A DNA stretch of 64,000 nucleotides from Nitrosospira sp. Nl5 (GTDB lineage: Bacteria > Pseudomonadota > Gammaproteobacteria > Burkholderiales > Nitrosomonadaceae): positions 124,001 through 188,000 of the forward strand of contig NZ_FMVQ01000005.1 of assembly GCF_900102495.1 (NCBI RefSeq), in the 5' to 3' direction. The notes beneath the pieces were generated by a model, which ran no database searches, was not told where the DNA came from, and worked only from the letters and a program-made list of their open reading frames with translations. The position numbers and the translations under genes are program-made. Within the stretch, counting starts at the first letter, position 1. Each line of letters begins with the position of its first letter. Below, one piece after another: positions 47,854-58,270 of the stretch.

Positions 47854-48531
47854 ATGAAACGTTATTTCATTACCGGGCTTCTCATCTGGGTGCCTCTTGG
47901 CATTACCGCCTGGGCACTGAAGTTTCTGATTAGCACCATGGATCAGTCGCTATTGCTGTTGCCCGCCAGCCTGCATCCTGAAGTTCTGGTTGGTATGTAT
48001 GTTCCCGGCGTTGGAACGGTGCTGACGTTGCTGGTGGTATTCATCACCGGGTTGCTGACGACCAATATCATTGGCCAGCGGCTGGTATTGTTTTGGGAAG
48101 GGGTCTTGTGGCGAATCCCGGTGGTCAAGTCAATTTATTATGGCGTGAAACAAGTCAGCGACACCTTGTTTTCCAGCCAGGGCGAGGCTTTTCGCAAGGC
48201 ACTGTTAGTGCAATATCCGCGTCAAGGCTCATGGACGATTGCGTTTATGACCGGATATCCGGGCGGCGATGTGGCTAATCACCTCAAGGGCGAGTATGTG
48301 AGTGTTTATGTGCCGACTACCCCCAATCCCACTTCCGGATTTTTCCTGATGATGCCGAGAAGTGATGTGATCGAGCTCGACATGAGCGTAGATACCGCTT
48401 TGAAATATATTATTTCCATGGGGGTGGTCGCACCTGGCAACGGTAAAAAGCATTCCGCCCAATCACAAGCAGCACTGTTAAACAGCGCTGCCTCCCCCGC
48501 CAGTTCCACGCCATCAAGCGACAAGTCCTGA
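47854..48531 (+). CDS. DUF502 membrane protein
   Basis: Membrane protein of 225 aa from ATG 47854 (MKRYFITGLLIWVPLGITAW). Two strong membrane segments (about 1-27 and 55-80) are followed by a soluble domain with VKSIYYGVKQVSDTLF and PTTPNPTSGFFLMMP, characteristic of DUF502. The C-terminal tail is Ala/Ser-rich. Function unknown in bacteria; it is regularly found upstream of aspS. Confidence 0.92.
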   Translation: MKRYFITGLLIWVPLGITAWALKFLISTMDQSLLLLPASLHPEVLVGMYVPGVGTVLTLLVVFITGLLTTNIIGQRLVLFWEGVLWRIPVVKSIYYGVKQVSDTLFSSQGEAFRKALLVQYPRQGSWTIAFMTGYPGGDVANHLKGEYVSVYVPTTPNPTSGFFLMMPRSDVIELDMSVDTALKYIISMGVVAPGNGKKHSAQSQAALLNSAASPASSTPSSDKS

Positions 48532-48560
48532 TTCCTGATCTTCCTTATATTTAACACGCT

Positions 48561-50342
48561 ATGCGCACTGGTTATTGCGGCCTCATTGATGCCAAATATC
48601 TGAACCGGACGGTCACCCTTTACGGCTGGGTGCATCGCCGCCGCGACCACGGTGGCGTGATTTTCATTGATCTGCGTGATCGCGAAGGCGTGGTGCAGGT
48701 GGTGTGCGATCCCGATAATGTGGCCGCTTTCCAGATCGCGGAAAAAATTCGTAACGAATTCGTGCTCAAAGTTGCAGGCACAGTGCGGCATCGTCCCGCT
48801 GGTACCGTTAACGCCAACCTGGTCAGCGGCGAAATCGAGGTGCTTGTGCAGTCCATCGATATCCTCAATAGCTCTCTGACGCCGCCATTCCTGATGGACG
48901 ATGAAAATTTGAGCGAAGCGGTGCGCCTGGAACACCGGTATCTCGATCTGCGGCGCCCGCAGATGCAGGCAAATTTGCGGTTGCGCTACAAGGTGGCGAT
49001 GGCTGTTCGCATATTTCTCGATCAGCAAGGCTTCATCGATGTGGAAACGCCAATGCTGACCAAATCCACGCCGGAGGGCGCACGCGATTACCTGGTGCCG
49101 TCCCGCGTCAATACGGGGCATTTCTTTGCGTTGCCGCAGTCGCCGCAGTTGTTCAAGCAACTCCTGATGGTCGCCGGGTTCGACCGTTATTACCAGATTA
49201 CCAAATGCTTTCGCGACGAAGACTTGCGTGCCGACCGTCAACCCGAATTCACACAGATTGATATCGAGACTTCTTTCCTGGATGAAACGCAGATCATGGC
49301 GCTGATGGAAGAGATGATTTGTGGTTTATTCAAAAGTGTAATGAATATCGATCTGCCAAATCCCTTTCCGCGTTTGACATACGTCGAGGCCATGGCCAGC
49401 TACGGTTCAGATAAGCCCGACCTGCGCGTGCCGCTGGTTCTGACCGAGCTCACCGACGTGATGAAGGAAGTAGAGTTCAAGGTCTTCCGCGAGGCTGCGC
49501 AGAAACCGGGCGGGCGGGTCGCGGCGCTGCGCGTCCCCCAGGGCGGCGAAATATCCCGCAAGGAGATAGACGACTATACCAGTTTCGTAGCGATATACGG
49601 GGCGAAGGGCCTCGCTTATATTAAAGTGAATGCGCTGGAAAAAGGCCTCGACGGCATGCAGTCGCCAATACTGAAATTCTTGCCGTATGCGGTAGTAAAA
49701 GTCATCCTGGAGCGTACGGGTGCGAAAGATGGTGATCTCATATTCTTCGGTGCGGACAAGGCCCAGGTGGTAAATGAGGCGCTAGGCGCGCTGCGCGCCA
49801 AGGTCGGTCATGACCGGGGACTCGCGGAAGCAGGCTGGAAACCTTTATGGGTGATCGATTTTCCCATGTTCGAACGCGACGAGGAAGAAAACCGCTGGAA
49901 AGCTCTGCATCATCCGTTTACTTCTCCCGCCGATGGCCACGAGGATTTACTGGAAACCAGCCCCGAGAAAGCATTATCCAAGGCGTACGATATGGTACTG
50001 AACGGTTCCGAGATCGGGGGCGGCTCGGTGCGTATTCACCGCCAGGAAGTACAATCCAAAGTATTTCGCGCCTTGAATATCGGCGCGGATGAAGCACATG
50101 AAAAGTTCGGCTTTTTGCTGGAAGCATTGCAATATGGCGCACCTCCACATGGAGGTATCGCATTCGGCCTGGATCGTGTCGTTACCATGATGGCCGGCGC
50201 GGAATCAATCCGCGATGTGATTGCCTTTCCCAAGACCCAGCGCGCCCAATGCCTATTAACCCATGCGCCCAGTGCGGTGGGTGAAAAGCAGTTGCGGGAA
50301 TTGCATATCAAGTTACGGCACTCGGAAGCGCCAAAACATTGA
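48561..50342 (+). CDS. aspS: Aspartyl-tRNA synthetase
   Basis: Class II synthetase of 593 aa. N-terminal OB-fold anticodon-binding domain ([23 protein letters not shown]), catalytic core with motif 2 ([14 protein letters not shown]) and motif 3 ([13 protein letters not shown]), and the bacterial GAD insertion domain between them. It charges tRNA-Asp. Whether it is discriminating or also charges tRNA-Asn was not determined. It begins 29 bp after the DUF502 stop. Confidence 0.97.
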   Translation: MRTGYCGLIDAKYLNRTVTLYGWVHRRRDHGGVIFIDLRDREGVVQVVCDPDNVAAFQIAEKIRNEFVLKVAGTVRHRPAGTVNANLVSGEIEVLVQSIDILNSSLTPPFLMDDENLSEAVRLEHRYLDLRRPQMQANLRLRYKVAMAVRIFLDQQGFIDVETPMLTKSTPEGARDYLVPSRVNTGHFFALPQSPQLFKQLLMVAGFDRYYQITKCFRDEDLRADRQPEFTQIDIETSFLDETQIMALMEEMICGLFKSVMNIDLPNPFPRLTYVEAMASYGSDKPDLRVPLVLTELTDVMKEVEFKVFREAAQKPGGRVAALRVPQGGEISRKEIDDYTSFVAIYGAKGLAYIKVNALEKGLDGMQSPILKFLPYAVVKVILERTGAKDGDLIFFGADKAQVVNEALGALRAKVGHDRGLAEAGWKPLWVIDFPMFERDEEENRWKALHHPFTSPADGHEDLLETSPEKALSKAYDMVLNGSEIGGGSVRIHRQEVQSKVFRALNIGADEAHEKFGFLLEALQYGAPPHGGIAFGLDRVVTMMAGAESIRDVIAFPKTQRAQCLLTHAPSAVGEKQLRELHIKLRHSEAPKH

Positions 50343-50392
50343 ACCTGAGATTGCAGAATTGCTGCAATCCGATAAAAGCAGCGATTCAGGTT
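50342..50392 (+). other. Nested hairpin at the 3' end of aspS
   Basis: Immediately after the stop, GATTGCAG (50349-50356) pairs with CTGCAATC (50362-50369) across a 5-nt loop, inside outer arms AACCTGA (50342-50348) and TCAGGTT (50386-50392). No T-run follows, so it is probably a structured 3' end or attenuator rather than a canonical terminator. Confidence 0.45.
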
Positions 50393-50440
50393 ATCGGTAA
50401 ATCGGAATAGTTTTCGATTCCCTGTGCCTGCGCGGAGAAA

Positions 50441-50899
50441 ATGTATAAGACACCAGTTTCCGTTCTGGTAGTTATTCATACGCCCGACGTGCAAGTTCTA
50501 TTGCTGGAGCGAGCCGATCATCCCGGGTATTGGCAATCCGTGACGGGCAGCCAGAATCAGGGCGAAACGCTTACGCAAACTGCGGTGCGGGAAGTGGCGG
50601 AGGAAACGGGGCTGGATGCAACCCGCTATCAACTGACTGATTGGAATATTCAGAACGAATACGAGATTTTTGAAGAATGGCGCTGGCGCTACGCGCCAGA
50701 GGTATTCCACAACACCGAGCACGTTTTTGGGCTGCTATTGCCAAAACCGGTTCCGGTCTCGGTGGCTGCAAGAGAGCATCTGAACTTTATCTGGCTGCCC
50801 TGGCGTGAAGCGGCGGAAAAGGTTTTTTCCTCAAGCAACGCAGAAGCGATACGGATGCTGGCCACGGATAGAAGTGCTGGAAGCGGAAACAGGCTTTGA
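50441..50899 (+). CDS. nudB: Dihydroneopterin triphosphate diphosphatase (NudB)
   Basis: Nudix hydrolase of 152 aa, most likely the folate-pathway enzyme removing pyrophosphate from dihydroneopterin triphosphate. The Nudix box GETLTQTAVREVAEETGLD is complete (GX5EX7REUXEEXGU). The N-terminal PVSVLVVIHTPDVQVLLLERADHPGYWQSVTGS is typical of NudB. aspS-nudB is a common order. Confidence 0.9.
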   Translation: MYKTPVSVLVVIHTPDVQVLLLERADHPGYWQSVTGSQNQGETLTQTAVREVAEETGLDATRYQLTDWNIQNEYEIFEEWRWRYAPEVFHNTEHVFGLLLPKPVPVSVAAREHLNFIWLPWREAAEKVFSSSNAEAIRMLATDRSAGSGNRL

Positions 50900-50984
50900 A
50901 ATCCGGAAGAACCGATATCCGGTATTCGGGTCTTATGTGGTTTGATATGTTTTCTGATCGCCAGACCGATAGACGGGAGTAACC

Positions 50985-52082
50985 ATGCAAGCAGAAGCCA
51001 TTGCATTTGAACGTTTTGATACCTTGAAAGACGATGACTGCGAGCAGCGCATCATTGAAGCCAAAGCTGTGCTGGGAAAGCGCGCAGTGATACTTGCACA
51101 CCATTATCAGCGGGCGGATGTTTATAAACATGCCGATCTCACCGGCGATTCACTGAAGCTCTCGCGTCTTGCCAGCGGAACGGATGCGGATTATCTGGTA
51201 TTTTGCGGCGTGCACTTTATGGCTGAGGTAGCCGACATTCTCTCCAAGCCGGAGCAGATCGCCATCCTGCCAGATCTTGCCGCCGGCTGCTCGATGGCCG
51301 ATATGGCAAATCTCTCCAAGGTGGAACGGGCCTGGCGAGAACTGGCGGAAGTGCTTGATCCTGACGAAACGATTACGCCAGCGACATATATTAATTCCGT
51401 GGCCGACCTGAAGGCTTTCTGTGGCGAGCACGGCGGCATCGTCTGCACTTCCAGCAATGCTGTCAAGATCCTGCAATGGTCTTTTTCCCGCCGTGAAAAA
51501 GTGCTGTTTTTCCCCGATCAACATCTTGGCCGCTGGAGCGGCCACAAGCTGGGAATACCGCCGGACGAAATGCCGGTATGGGATTTTGATGAGCCCATGG
51601 GCGGACTGACTCCGGAACAAATCAGGAAAGCCAGGATTTTGTTATGGAAGGGACACTGTTCCGTGCACCAGATGTTCCAGCCGCAGCATATCTTGCGCTT
51701 CCGCAACCAATACCCCGACGGAAAAGTGATTTCACATCCAGAATGCAGTTTTGAAGTATGTAAAAATTCCGATTATGTCGGTTCGACCGAGTACATCATC
51801 AATACCATCCGCGAAGCGGAAAAGGGAACCCGCTGGCTGGTCGGTACGGAATTGAACCTGGTTGGGCGCATCGCCGAGGAGTTCAAGCCTGAAGGGAAAA
51901 TCGTGCAGTTCATGGCCCCGACGATATGTATGTGCTCCACCATGGCACGCATTGATCCGCAGCATCTGGCCTGGACGCTGGAAAACCTTGTGGCGGGAAA
52001 AGTGGTGAACCAGATCAAAGTGCCGATGGCCGAAGCAGAGCTGGCGAGGCTTGCATTGGAGCGGATGCTGGAGGCTTCATGA
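50985..52082 (+). CDS. nadA: Quinolinate synthase A
   Basis: [4Fe-4S] enzyme condensing iminoaspartate and dihydroxyacetone phosphate to quinolinate in NAD synthesis. The 365-aa protein has the cluster cysteines in VFCGVHFM, HPECSFEVC and PTICMCSTM. A GGGAG ribosome site precedes ATG 50985. No other NAD gene is adjacent. It sits between nudB and an endonuclease/exonuclease/phosphatase gene. Confidence 0.96.
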   Translation: MQAEAIAFERFDTLKDDDCEQRIIEAKAVLGKRAVILAHHYQRADVYKHADLTGDSLKLSRLASGTDADYLVFCGVHFMAEVADILSKPEQIAILPDLAAGCSMADMANLSKVERAWRELAEVLDPDETITPATYINSVADLKAFCGEHGGIVCTSSNAVKILQWSFSRREKVLFFPDQHLGRWSGHKLGIPPDEMPVWDFDEPMGGLTPEQIRKARILLWKGHCSVHQMFQPQHILRFRNQYPDGKVISHPECSFEVCKNSDYVGSTEYIINTIREAEKGTRWLVGTELNLVGRIAEEFKPEGKIVQFMAPTICMCSTMARIDPQHLAWTLENLVAGKVVNQIKVPMAEAELARLALERMLEAS

Positions 52083-52187
52083 TAACGAAAAAACGACATT
52101 TTTCGATGGCTGACCGGAAGCAGGTATTTCGACGGAATACGAATATCGGCCTTCCGGACGACCTACACTAGGCCTCCCGTTCACCAC

Positions 52188-52940
52188 ATGCCCGATAAGC
52201 TGCATATCGCCACTTACAATATTCATAAAGGTTTCTCCCATTTCAAGCGGCGCATGGTGGTACATCAGCTGCGCGAAAACCTGCGGACCCTTGACGCGGA
52301 TATCATCTTTCTGCAGGAAGTGGTTGGCGAGCACACACGGCATGCGGCGCGTTTCGAAAACTGGCCGCGCGGTCCCCAGCACGAATTTTTGGCCGATTCG
52401 GTTTGGACCGATTTTGCCTATGGAAAAAACGCGGTATATGATGAAGGGCATCACGGCAATGCGATTCTGAGCCGTTATCCCATCGCTCGTTGGGATAACG
52501 TCGATGTTTCCGCGCACCGGTTCGAGAGCCGTGGCATGCTCCATTGCGAAATCAGTATTCCCAGTTGGCCGGAGAATCTGCACTGCGTATGCGTTCACTT
52601 GGGGCTGTTCAAGCGTGGGCAATCGCAGCAGTTGCTGGCGTTGGAACAACACATCGAGCAGTTGGTCCCGCAGCAGGCGCCGCTGGTTATCGCCGGTGAT
52701 TTCAATGATTGGCGGGAAATGGCGAGCCGAATTCTGGTCGAACGGCTGAATCTTGTCGAAGCCTTCGAGTTTACAGGGGGAAGGGCCGCGCGCAGCTACC
52801 CCTCCTCGCTGCCGTTGTTCCGCCTTGACCGTATCTATGTGCGCGGCTTTCATGTGGTAAAGGCGCAGGTGCATCAAGGCCACCCATGGTCAAAAATTTC
52901 CGATCATGCCGTACTGTCGGCAAGGATGATTCGTCGATGA
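52188..52940 (+). CDS. Endonuclease/exonuclease/phosphatase-family protein
   Basis: Metal-dependent phosphohydrolase of the DNase I-like (EEP) superfamily, 250 aa. Motifs: ATYNIHKGF, QEV (metal-binding Glu), HGNAILSRYPI, HLGLFKRGQ, GDFNDW (metal-binding Asp-Asn) and KISDHAVL with the catalytic His. It lacks a signal peptide. Related betaproteobacterial genes often lie beside a cardiolipin synthase; here the next gene is a Sua5 homologue, overlapped by 4 bp (ATGA). Substrate undetermined. Confidence 0.88.
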   Translation: MPDKLHIATYNIHKGFSHFKRRMVVHQLRENLRTLDADIIFLQEVVGEHTRHAARFENWPRGPQHEFLADSVWTDFAYGKNAVYDEGHHGNAILSRYPIARWDNVDVSAHRFESRGMLHCEISIPSWPENLHCVCVHLGLFKRGQSQQLLALEQHIEQLVPQQAPLVIAGDFNDWREMASRILVERLNLVEAFEFTGGRAARSYPSSLPLFRLDRIYVRGFHVVKAQVHQGHPWSKISDHAVLSARMIRR

Positions 52941-53998
52941 TGAAACCGGACCTGCATAACCAGATCGGTTCCGCTGTTGCCCTGCTGAGGGCAGGCGGGA
53001 CGGTGGCCTTTCCGACGGAAACGGTCTACGGACTGGGGGCCGATGTCTCCAATTTTTCCGCGGTGCAACGTATCTTCGAAATCAAAAAACGGCCTGCGGA
53101 TCACCCGCTGATTGTTCATTTCGCCGACACATCCCGGCTGCATTACTGGGCCCGGGACGTACCAGAACAGGCTTGGCAATTGGCGGAACATTTCTGGCCA
53201 GGACCATTGACATTGATATTGCCGCGCAGCCACCACGTACCAGAAAACGTAACCGGGGGTCAGGATACGGTCGGGCTTCGGGTGCCGGATCATCCGGTCG
53301 CACTCGCCTTGCTGACCGCGCTGGGAACCGAAGGAGCCTTGGCCGCACCTTCGGCTAACCGGTTCGGACACATCAGCCCGACAACCGCAGCCCACGTACA
53401 GGAGGAATTGGGCCAAACGGTAGACATGATTCTGGATGGCGGGGCATGCGAGATCGGTCTGGAAAGCACGATTGTCGGCTTCAGCGGCCAGACCGCCGTC
53501 ATATTGCGGCCGGGAGGGATCTCGCTGGCGGCGGTGGCGGAAGTACTGGGGGACAAGGTCGTCTTGCCCGAGAAGGAGAACCGCACTGTGCGCGTGCCGG
53601 GTGCTCTGGCTTCTCATTATGCCCCGGTAACGCCACTTGAGCTTTGTCCCACGGAATCTTTATGGCGGCGCGCTCTCGAACTGGAGAGCGCTGGATTGCG
53701 TGTGGTAGTAATGGAATGGTCAGCCCGTAAACCGGACCATCCGGAAAATACAGATATTCTCCATTTTCCCATGCCCCGGAAGCCTGCGGCTTATGGCAGC
53801 CTACTGTATGCAACCTTGCGCCGTTTCGACCATGAAGGGCTCGATCGTTTGTTGGTGGAAGCGCCTCCCGATCAGCCGGTCTGGGCGGCAATTGCGGACC
53901 GCTTGCAGCGTGCGAGTTGCGTCCCTGGCTTTAAGGCTCAAGCTGATGATCACGATTCGTCGCGAATGGATGGGAACATGACACATGAAGCCGTATAG
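52937..53998 (+). CDS. L-threonylcarbamoyladenylate synthase (Sua5)
   Basis: Makes threonylcarbamoyl-AMP from threonine, bicarbonate and ATP for t6A37 of tRNAs. From ATG 52937 it has 353 aa with an N-terminal YrdC domain (LLRAGGTVAFPTETVYGLGAD, KKRPADHPLIVH) and a C-terminal Sua5 domain (from about residue 210, VRVPGALASHYAPVTPLEL). This is the longer Sua5 type rather than the short TsaC. It overlaps the EEP gene by 4 bp; the next gene (CbbY) overlaps it by 14 bp. Confidence 0.92.
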   Translation: MMKPDLHNQIGSAVALLRAGGTVAFPTETVYGLGADVSNFSAVQRIFEIKKRPADHPLIVHFADTSRLHYWARDVPEQAWQLAEHFWPGPLTLILPRSHHVPENVTGGQDTVGLRVPDHPVALALLTALGTEGALAAPSANRFGHISPTTAAHVQEELGQTVDMILDGGACEIGLESTIVGFSGQTAVILRPGGISLAAVAEVLGDKVVLPEKENRTVRVPGALASHYAPVTPLELCPTESLWRRALELESAGLRVVVMEWSARKPDHPENTDILHFPMPRKPAAYGSLLYATLRRFDHEGLDRLLVEAPPDQPVWAAIADRLQRASCVPGFKAQADDHDSSRMDGNMTHEAV

Positions 53999-54764
53999 AG
54001 ATAAAGATAATCAGGTCCGTGCGGTACTGTTTGACGTTGATGGCACACTTGCCGATACCGAGCGCGATGGCCATCGCCTTGCTTTCAACGCCGCATTTGG
54101 AGAATTTGACCTTGACTGGGAATGGAACGTCGAGCTTTATGGAGAGCTGCTGGCGATTACCGGCGGCAAGGAACGAATTCGTCATTATATGGAAAAATAT
54201 GCTGCCGCCGAATTAGGCAGGAGCGGGCTGGATAGCTGGATCGCCGGTTTGCACAAGGCCAAGACCAGGCATTACGTGGCCCTGCTGGAGCGCGGAGAAA
54301 CGCCGTTGCGCCCGGGGGTGGCCCGCTTGATCCGCGAATTACGCGATGCAGGAATAAAGATTGCCATTGCAACCACCACCACGCCGGAAAATGTAAGTTC
54401 CTTGTTAAAATCCACGCTGGGAGAAGATTCTCCCGGCTGGTTTGACGTCATTGGCGCAGGCGACATTGTCGCCGGCAAAAAGCCCGACCCGGATATTTAT
54501 CATTGGGTGCTTGAACAGCTTGGATTGCCGGCGAAACACTGCATTGCAGTGGAAGATTCGGAAAACGGACTGAGAGCATCACTCGCTGCGGGGCTGGACA
54601 CTGTTATTACCGTCAACGATTACACCCGCCTGCAAGATTTTACCGGTGCAGCGGCCATATTGTCGGACTTGGGCGAGCCCGCGCAGCCATTCACCGTGCT
54701 TGGGGGAACGACCCATGGAAGTAAATGGGTGAATGCGGAATTATTAATGAAGTTAAAAACTTAG
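53985..54764 (+). CDS. cbbY: CbbY-family HAD phosphatase
   Basis: HAD-IA phosphatase of 259 aa, most like CbbY, which dephosphorylates the RuBisCO inhibitor xylulose 1,5-bisphosphate in Calvin-cycle bacteria. Motif I FDVDGTLADTE, motif II TTTTPENV, Lys in GKKPDPDIY and motif IV EDSENGLRAS are present. In many autotrophs cbbY is within the cbb operon; here it is downstream of Sua5 and overlaps it by 14 bp, so the link to carbon fixation is inferred. Other sugar-phosphate phosphatases are possible. Confidence 0.85.
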   Translation: MKPYRDKDNQVRAVLFDVDGTLADTERDGHRLAFNAAFGEFDLDWEWNVELYGELLAITGGKERIRHYMEKYAAAELGRSGLDSWIAGLHKAKTRHYVALLERGETPLRPGVARLIRELRDAGIKIAIATTTTPENVSSLLKSTLGEDSPGWFDVIGAGDIVAGKKPDPDIYHWVLEQLGLPAKHCIAVEDSENGLRASLAAGLDTVITVNDYTRLQDFTGAAAILSDLGEPAQPFTVLGGTTHGSKWVNAELLMKLKT

Positions 54765-54900
54765 CGAAGAGATCAAGCAAGAGATCTGCCGACTAAAACA
54801 GCAGAGATTCCCAGCACCAGTTTTTCAATCGAAATTGGAATTGTCATCTGGAAGAGGTAGTATTGGCAGCTGCCTGCAATGGCAATTCCTGACAAGAAAA

Positions 54901-55347
54901 ATGCTCAGTCCCCGCACCACCGGCTATTCCCGTCGCATCCTCTACTTCTTCGAAGGCATGGGGCTCATCGTCATCGCCCTTGCCACGATATTCGCGGGCT
55001 ATCAGGAAACTATGTTGATGGTCAACAACGCGAGAGTTACTCTCGCGGACTTGTTGCTGATGTTTCTTTACCTGGAAATTCTGACCATGGTGGGATTGTA
55101 TTTCGAATCGGGCAAGCTGCCGGTACGATTTCCGCTTTACATCGCAATGGTGGCTATGGCGCGCTATGTGATTGTGGACATCAAGGAAATGGACAACATC
55201 CGGTTGCTGGGCGTGTCTGCCTCCATCGTACTTGTCGCGGTGGCAGTCCTGGTCATACGTTATGGGCATGTGCGTTATCCCTACCTTGAGGATCTGGAGG
55301 AACTGGTGGATTCCACCTCCAAAGAAACTGATAAGCTCCGCGACTAA
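54901..55347 (+). CDS. PsiE-family membrane protein
   Basis: PsiE (phosphate-starvation-inducible E) family protein, 148 aa from ATG 54901, with four hydrophobic segments, for example GMGLIVIALATIFAGY, LADLLLMFLYLEILTMVGLY and LLGVSASIVLVAVAVLVI. The C-terminus is acidic. The longer frame from TTG 54835 adds 22 residues without conservation; neither start has a good ribosome site. It lies between cbbY and purE. Function of the family is unclear beyond phosphate-linked expression in E. coli. Confidence 0.83.
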   Translation: MLSPRTTGYSRRILYFFEGMGLIVIALATIFAGYQETMLMVNNARVTLADLLLMFLYLEILTMVGLYFESGKLPVRFPLYIAMVAMARYVIVDIKEMDNIRLLGVSASIVLVAVAVLVIRYGHVRYPYLEDLEELVDSTSKETDKLRD

Positions 55348-55468
55348 TCCTGTGGTCTGCTGAACAGGGATGCCAAAATTTATTTCTCACATGACTCTGA
55401 TTTTGCCGTGAGATCTACTTAATAAACGTGCTGTATTGGCGAGATTCGCACTTTTTAGAGGTGATTGA

Positions 55469-55960
55469 ATGAAACAACCCCTGGTTGGCGTCGTCATGGG
55501 TAGTAGTAGCGATTGGGAGGTAATGAAGCACGCGGCGAGTATATTGAAGGATTTTAGCGTACCTTACGAAGCTGAAGTGGTTTCCGCCCATCGCACGCCG
55601 GACCGGATGTTCGAGTACGCGGACACTGCGGTCAAACGCGGACTCAAATGCATTATCGCCGGCGCCGGTGGCGCGGCGCACCTCCCCGGAATGATTGCCG
55701 CCAAAACCATTTTGCCGGTGCTGGGCGTGCCGATTACATCCAGGCAGCTTCAAGGTCTTGACTCGCTTCTCTCCATTGTGCAAATGCCAAAGGGAGTTCC
55801 CGTTGCCTCCTTCGCCATCGGGGAGGCGGGCGCGTCCAATGCGGGCTTATTCGCGATTGCGTTGTTAGCGGTAGAGGATATAAAGCTCGCCAGGCTTCTT
55901 GCAAAGTTTCGCAAATCCCAGGCGGCAACGGTTGCGGCAACGGCACTGCCCAGGTTATGA
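55469..55960 (+). CDS. purE: N5-carboxyaminoimidazole ribonucleotide mutase (PurE)
   Basis: Class I PurE, isomerising N5-CAIR to CAIR in purine synthesis. The 163-aa protein shows [21 protein letters not shown] and the [13 protein letters not shown] loop. It overlaps purK by 4 bp (ATGA). Confidence 0.96.
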   Translation: MKQPLVGVVMGSSSDWEVMKHAASILKDFSVPYEAEVVSAHRTPDRMFEYADTAVKRGLKCIIAGAGGAAHLPGMIAAKTILPVLGVPITSRQLQGLDSLLSIVQMPKGVPVASFAIGEAGASNAGLFAIALLAVEDIKLARLLAKFRKSQAATVAATALPRL

Positions 55961-57117
55961 GCATCATGCCGGGAGCAATGCTGGGGCTCCTCGGCGGCGG
56001 CCAGCTGGGGCGCATGTTTACCATGGCGGCGCAAAGTATGGGCTACCGGGTTACGGTGCTCGACCCGGCCGATAATGGCCCATCAAGTAGCATAGCTGAC
56101 CGGCATTTGCGCGCCGATTACCTCGATAGCGATGCCTTGCATGAGCTCGGGTGCGCCTGCGCGGGCGTTACCACCGAATTCGAGAATGTGCCGGCTGAAT
56201 CTCTTAGAATCCTGGCCGAACATTGTGTTGTCAGTCCCGCGGCAAGCAGCGTAACCATTGCCCAGGACCGCATTCTGGAAAAGAAATTTCTCGCTACCAA
56301 CGGCTTCGAAGTCGCGCCCTATGCAGTAATCCAGGATTTGCCCAATTCGAATAATTTGGATGAAGTATTGCCACAAGTTCATTCAGCGTTGTTTCCCGGC
56401 TTATTTCCCGCGATTCTCAAAGTGAGCCGATTTGGTTATGACGGCAAGGGGCAGGTACGGGTCGGGAACGCGGCAGAACTTGGCAGTGCATTCGCCGGCA
56501 TGAATGGGGAGGCATGCGTGCTGGAACAATTGTTGCCGTTGGAGAGTGAAGTGTCCGTCATCGTGGCACGCGGATTTGACGGCGAGGTGGTCACTTTTCC
56601 CGTGTCAGAGAATCAGCATCGCCACGGCATCCTCGATGTCAGTATCATTCCCGCCCGAGTATCGCCGGTAATTATCGAGAGAGCGCGCGACATTGCGATT
56701 CAAATAGCCGAGAAGCTCGATCACTGCGGGGTGTTGTGCGTGGAATTTTTTGTGCTTGCCGACGGCCGGCTGCTGGTAAACGAAATCGCGCCCCGCCCCC
56801 ACAACAGCGGCCACTATACGCTCGATGCCTGCATTACTTCCCAATTTGAACAACAGGTGCGAATACTTTGCGGCATGCCGCTCGGCAGCGCCGCCATGCA
56901 TGGTGCGGCGGTAATGGTCAACTTATTGGGCGACCTGTGGCAGCGGGGAGAGCCGCGGTGGGAGCAGGTCTTGCGGCATCCTGCTGCCAAACTGCACTTA
57001 TACGGCAAGTTCGCCGCCCGGCCCGGGCGGAAAATGGGGCATTATACCGTGCTCGCCGAAACAGTCGAAGCCGCGTTGCAGCTTGCTCTGGAAATTAAAC
57101 AGTCGTTACAAGGGTAG
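55957..57117 (+). CDS. purK: N5-carboxyaminoimidazole ribonucleotide synthase (PurK)
   Basis: ATP-grasp enzyme that carboxylates AIR with bicarbonate to N5-CAIR, 386 aa. N-terminal [17 protein letters not shown], a central ATP-grasp with [15 protein letters not shown] and [26 protein letters not shown]. Starts inside the purE stop codon, so coupled to it. purC follows 20 bp later. Confidence 0.96.
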   Translation: MSIMPGAMLGLLGGGQLGRMFTMAAQSMGYRVTVLDPADNGPSSSIADRHLRADYLDSDALHELGCACAGVTTEFENVPAESLRILAEHCVVSPAASSVTIAQDRILEKKFLATNGFEVAPYAVIQDLPNSNNLDEVLPQVHSALFPGLFPAILKVSRFGYDGKGQVRVGNAAELGSAFAGMNGEACVLEQLLPLESEVSVIVARGFDGEVVTFPVSENQHRHGILDVSIIPARVSPVIIERARDIAIQIAEKLDHCGVLCVEFFVLADGRLLVNEIAPRPHNSGHYTLDACITSQFEQQVRILCGMPLGSAAMHGAAVMVNLLGDLWQRGEPRWEQVLRHPAAKLHLYGKFAARPGRKMGHYTVLAETVEAALQLALEIKQSLQG

Positions 57118-57137
57118 TGTGGAAATAGCCCGAAATC

Positions 57138-58028
57138 ATGACTGATCAAACTGCGCTGTTTGAAACAAGCATACAAAGCCTGCCTCTCCTGCATCGGGGG
57201 AAAGTGCGTGACATTTATGGAGTGGATGGAGACAAATTATTAATTATCCAGACTGACCGCCTTTCCGCATTCGACGTGATCCTGCCGACCCCGGTACCGG
57301 GAAAGGGCAGGTTGCTGACCGCGTTATCCAGTTTCTGGTTCAAGAAACTCGGCCATATTCTTCCCAATCAGCTCACTGGCATCGCACCTGAGTCGGTGGT
57401 GGCAGAGGGCGAGCGCGAACAGGTGGCCGGGCGCGCATTCGTGGTAAAGCGATTAAAGCCGCTACCGATAGAGGCCATTGTCCGCGGCTATGTCGCAGGA
57501 TCCGGGTGGAAGGATTATAAAAAGACCGGCGCGATCTGCGGAATCACGCTCCTCATCGGATTACAGGAAGCCGCCAAGCTGCCGGGTGGAGCAATTTTCA
57601 CGCCTTCAACCAAAGCCGGAGCGGGCGACCATGACGAAAATATTTCCTTTGCCGAAGCGGAAAAGTTACTTGGGGGGCGGTTGGCTTCGCAAGTGCGGAA
57701 TAAGGCCATCTCCCTTTATACCGAGGCTGCGGATTACGCCATGACCAAGGGCATTATTATCGCGGATACCAAGTTCGAGTTTGGCCAGGATAGCGCGGGC
57801 AACCTTTATCTGATAGACGAGGCGCTTACTCCGGATTCGTCGCGTTTCTGGCCAGCCGACCAATATGCACCAGGAAAAAACCCGCCTAGCTACGACAAAC
57901 AGTTCGTACGCGACTGGCTGGAAACCCAGGACTGGAACAAGAAACCACCTGCTCCCGCGTTGCCCCCGGATGTTCTCGCGAAGACGAGGGAGAAATATGA
58001 GGAGGCCTTGAGAAGACTTGGGGGCTGA
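57138..58028 (+). CDS. purC: SAICAR synthase (PurC)
   Basis: Adds aspartate to CAIR in de novo purine synthesis, 296 aa. Motifs [31 protein letters not shown], the [14 protein letters not shown] segment and [14 protein letters not shown] are diagnostic. This is the longer (yeast-like) form common in betaproteobacteria. Third gene of the purE-purK-purC operon. Its 3' flank carries a pair of palindromic repeats. Confidence 0.96.
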   Translation: MTDQTALFETSIQSLPLLHRGKVRDIYGVDGDKLLIIQTDRLSAFDVILPTPVPGKGRLLTALSSFWFKKLGHILPNQLTGIAPESVVAEGEREQVAGRAFVVKRLKPLPIEAIVRGYVAGSGWKDYKKTGAICGITLLIGLQEAAKLPGGAIFTPSTKAGAGDHDENISFAEAEKLLGGRLASQVRNKAISLYTEAADYAMTKGIIIADTKFEFGQDSAGNLYLIDEALTPDSSRFWPADQYAPGKNPPSYDKQFVRDWLETQDWNKKPPAPALPPDVLAKTREKYEEALRRLGG

Positions 58029-58072
58029 ATTCTCGACGGCAGGTACAAACTTAGCTCAAGATGTAGGGCGCC

Positions 58073-58095
58073 CAATAAGCGAAGCGCATTGCGCC
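58073..58095 (+). repeat. REP-like palindromic unit, left copy
   Basis: A 23-bp unit starting CAATAAGCGAAGCGC and ending ATTGCGCC, preceded by TAGGGCGCC. It is the exact inverse complement of the unit at 58271-58293. With its left flank it can fold into a short hairpin of GGCGC / GCGCC type. Similar REP-like palindromes are common in intergenic DNA of proteobacteria. Confidence 0.72.
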
Positions 58096-58270
58096 GCAGG
58101 GCATCTTCATAATGCAGTTTTCATATTCAAACCCGTCTTCATTTACTCCTGCCCGGTTCTCTGGATAACGCTCTTCTTAACGACCGATGAAAGCCACTGC
58201 AGTAGCCAAACCACGCAGACCACCAGGACATATCCCACTTATCACTTCACCCATCCAAGCAACTTCATAC

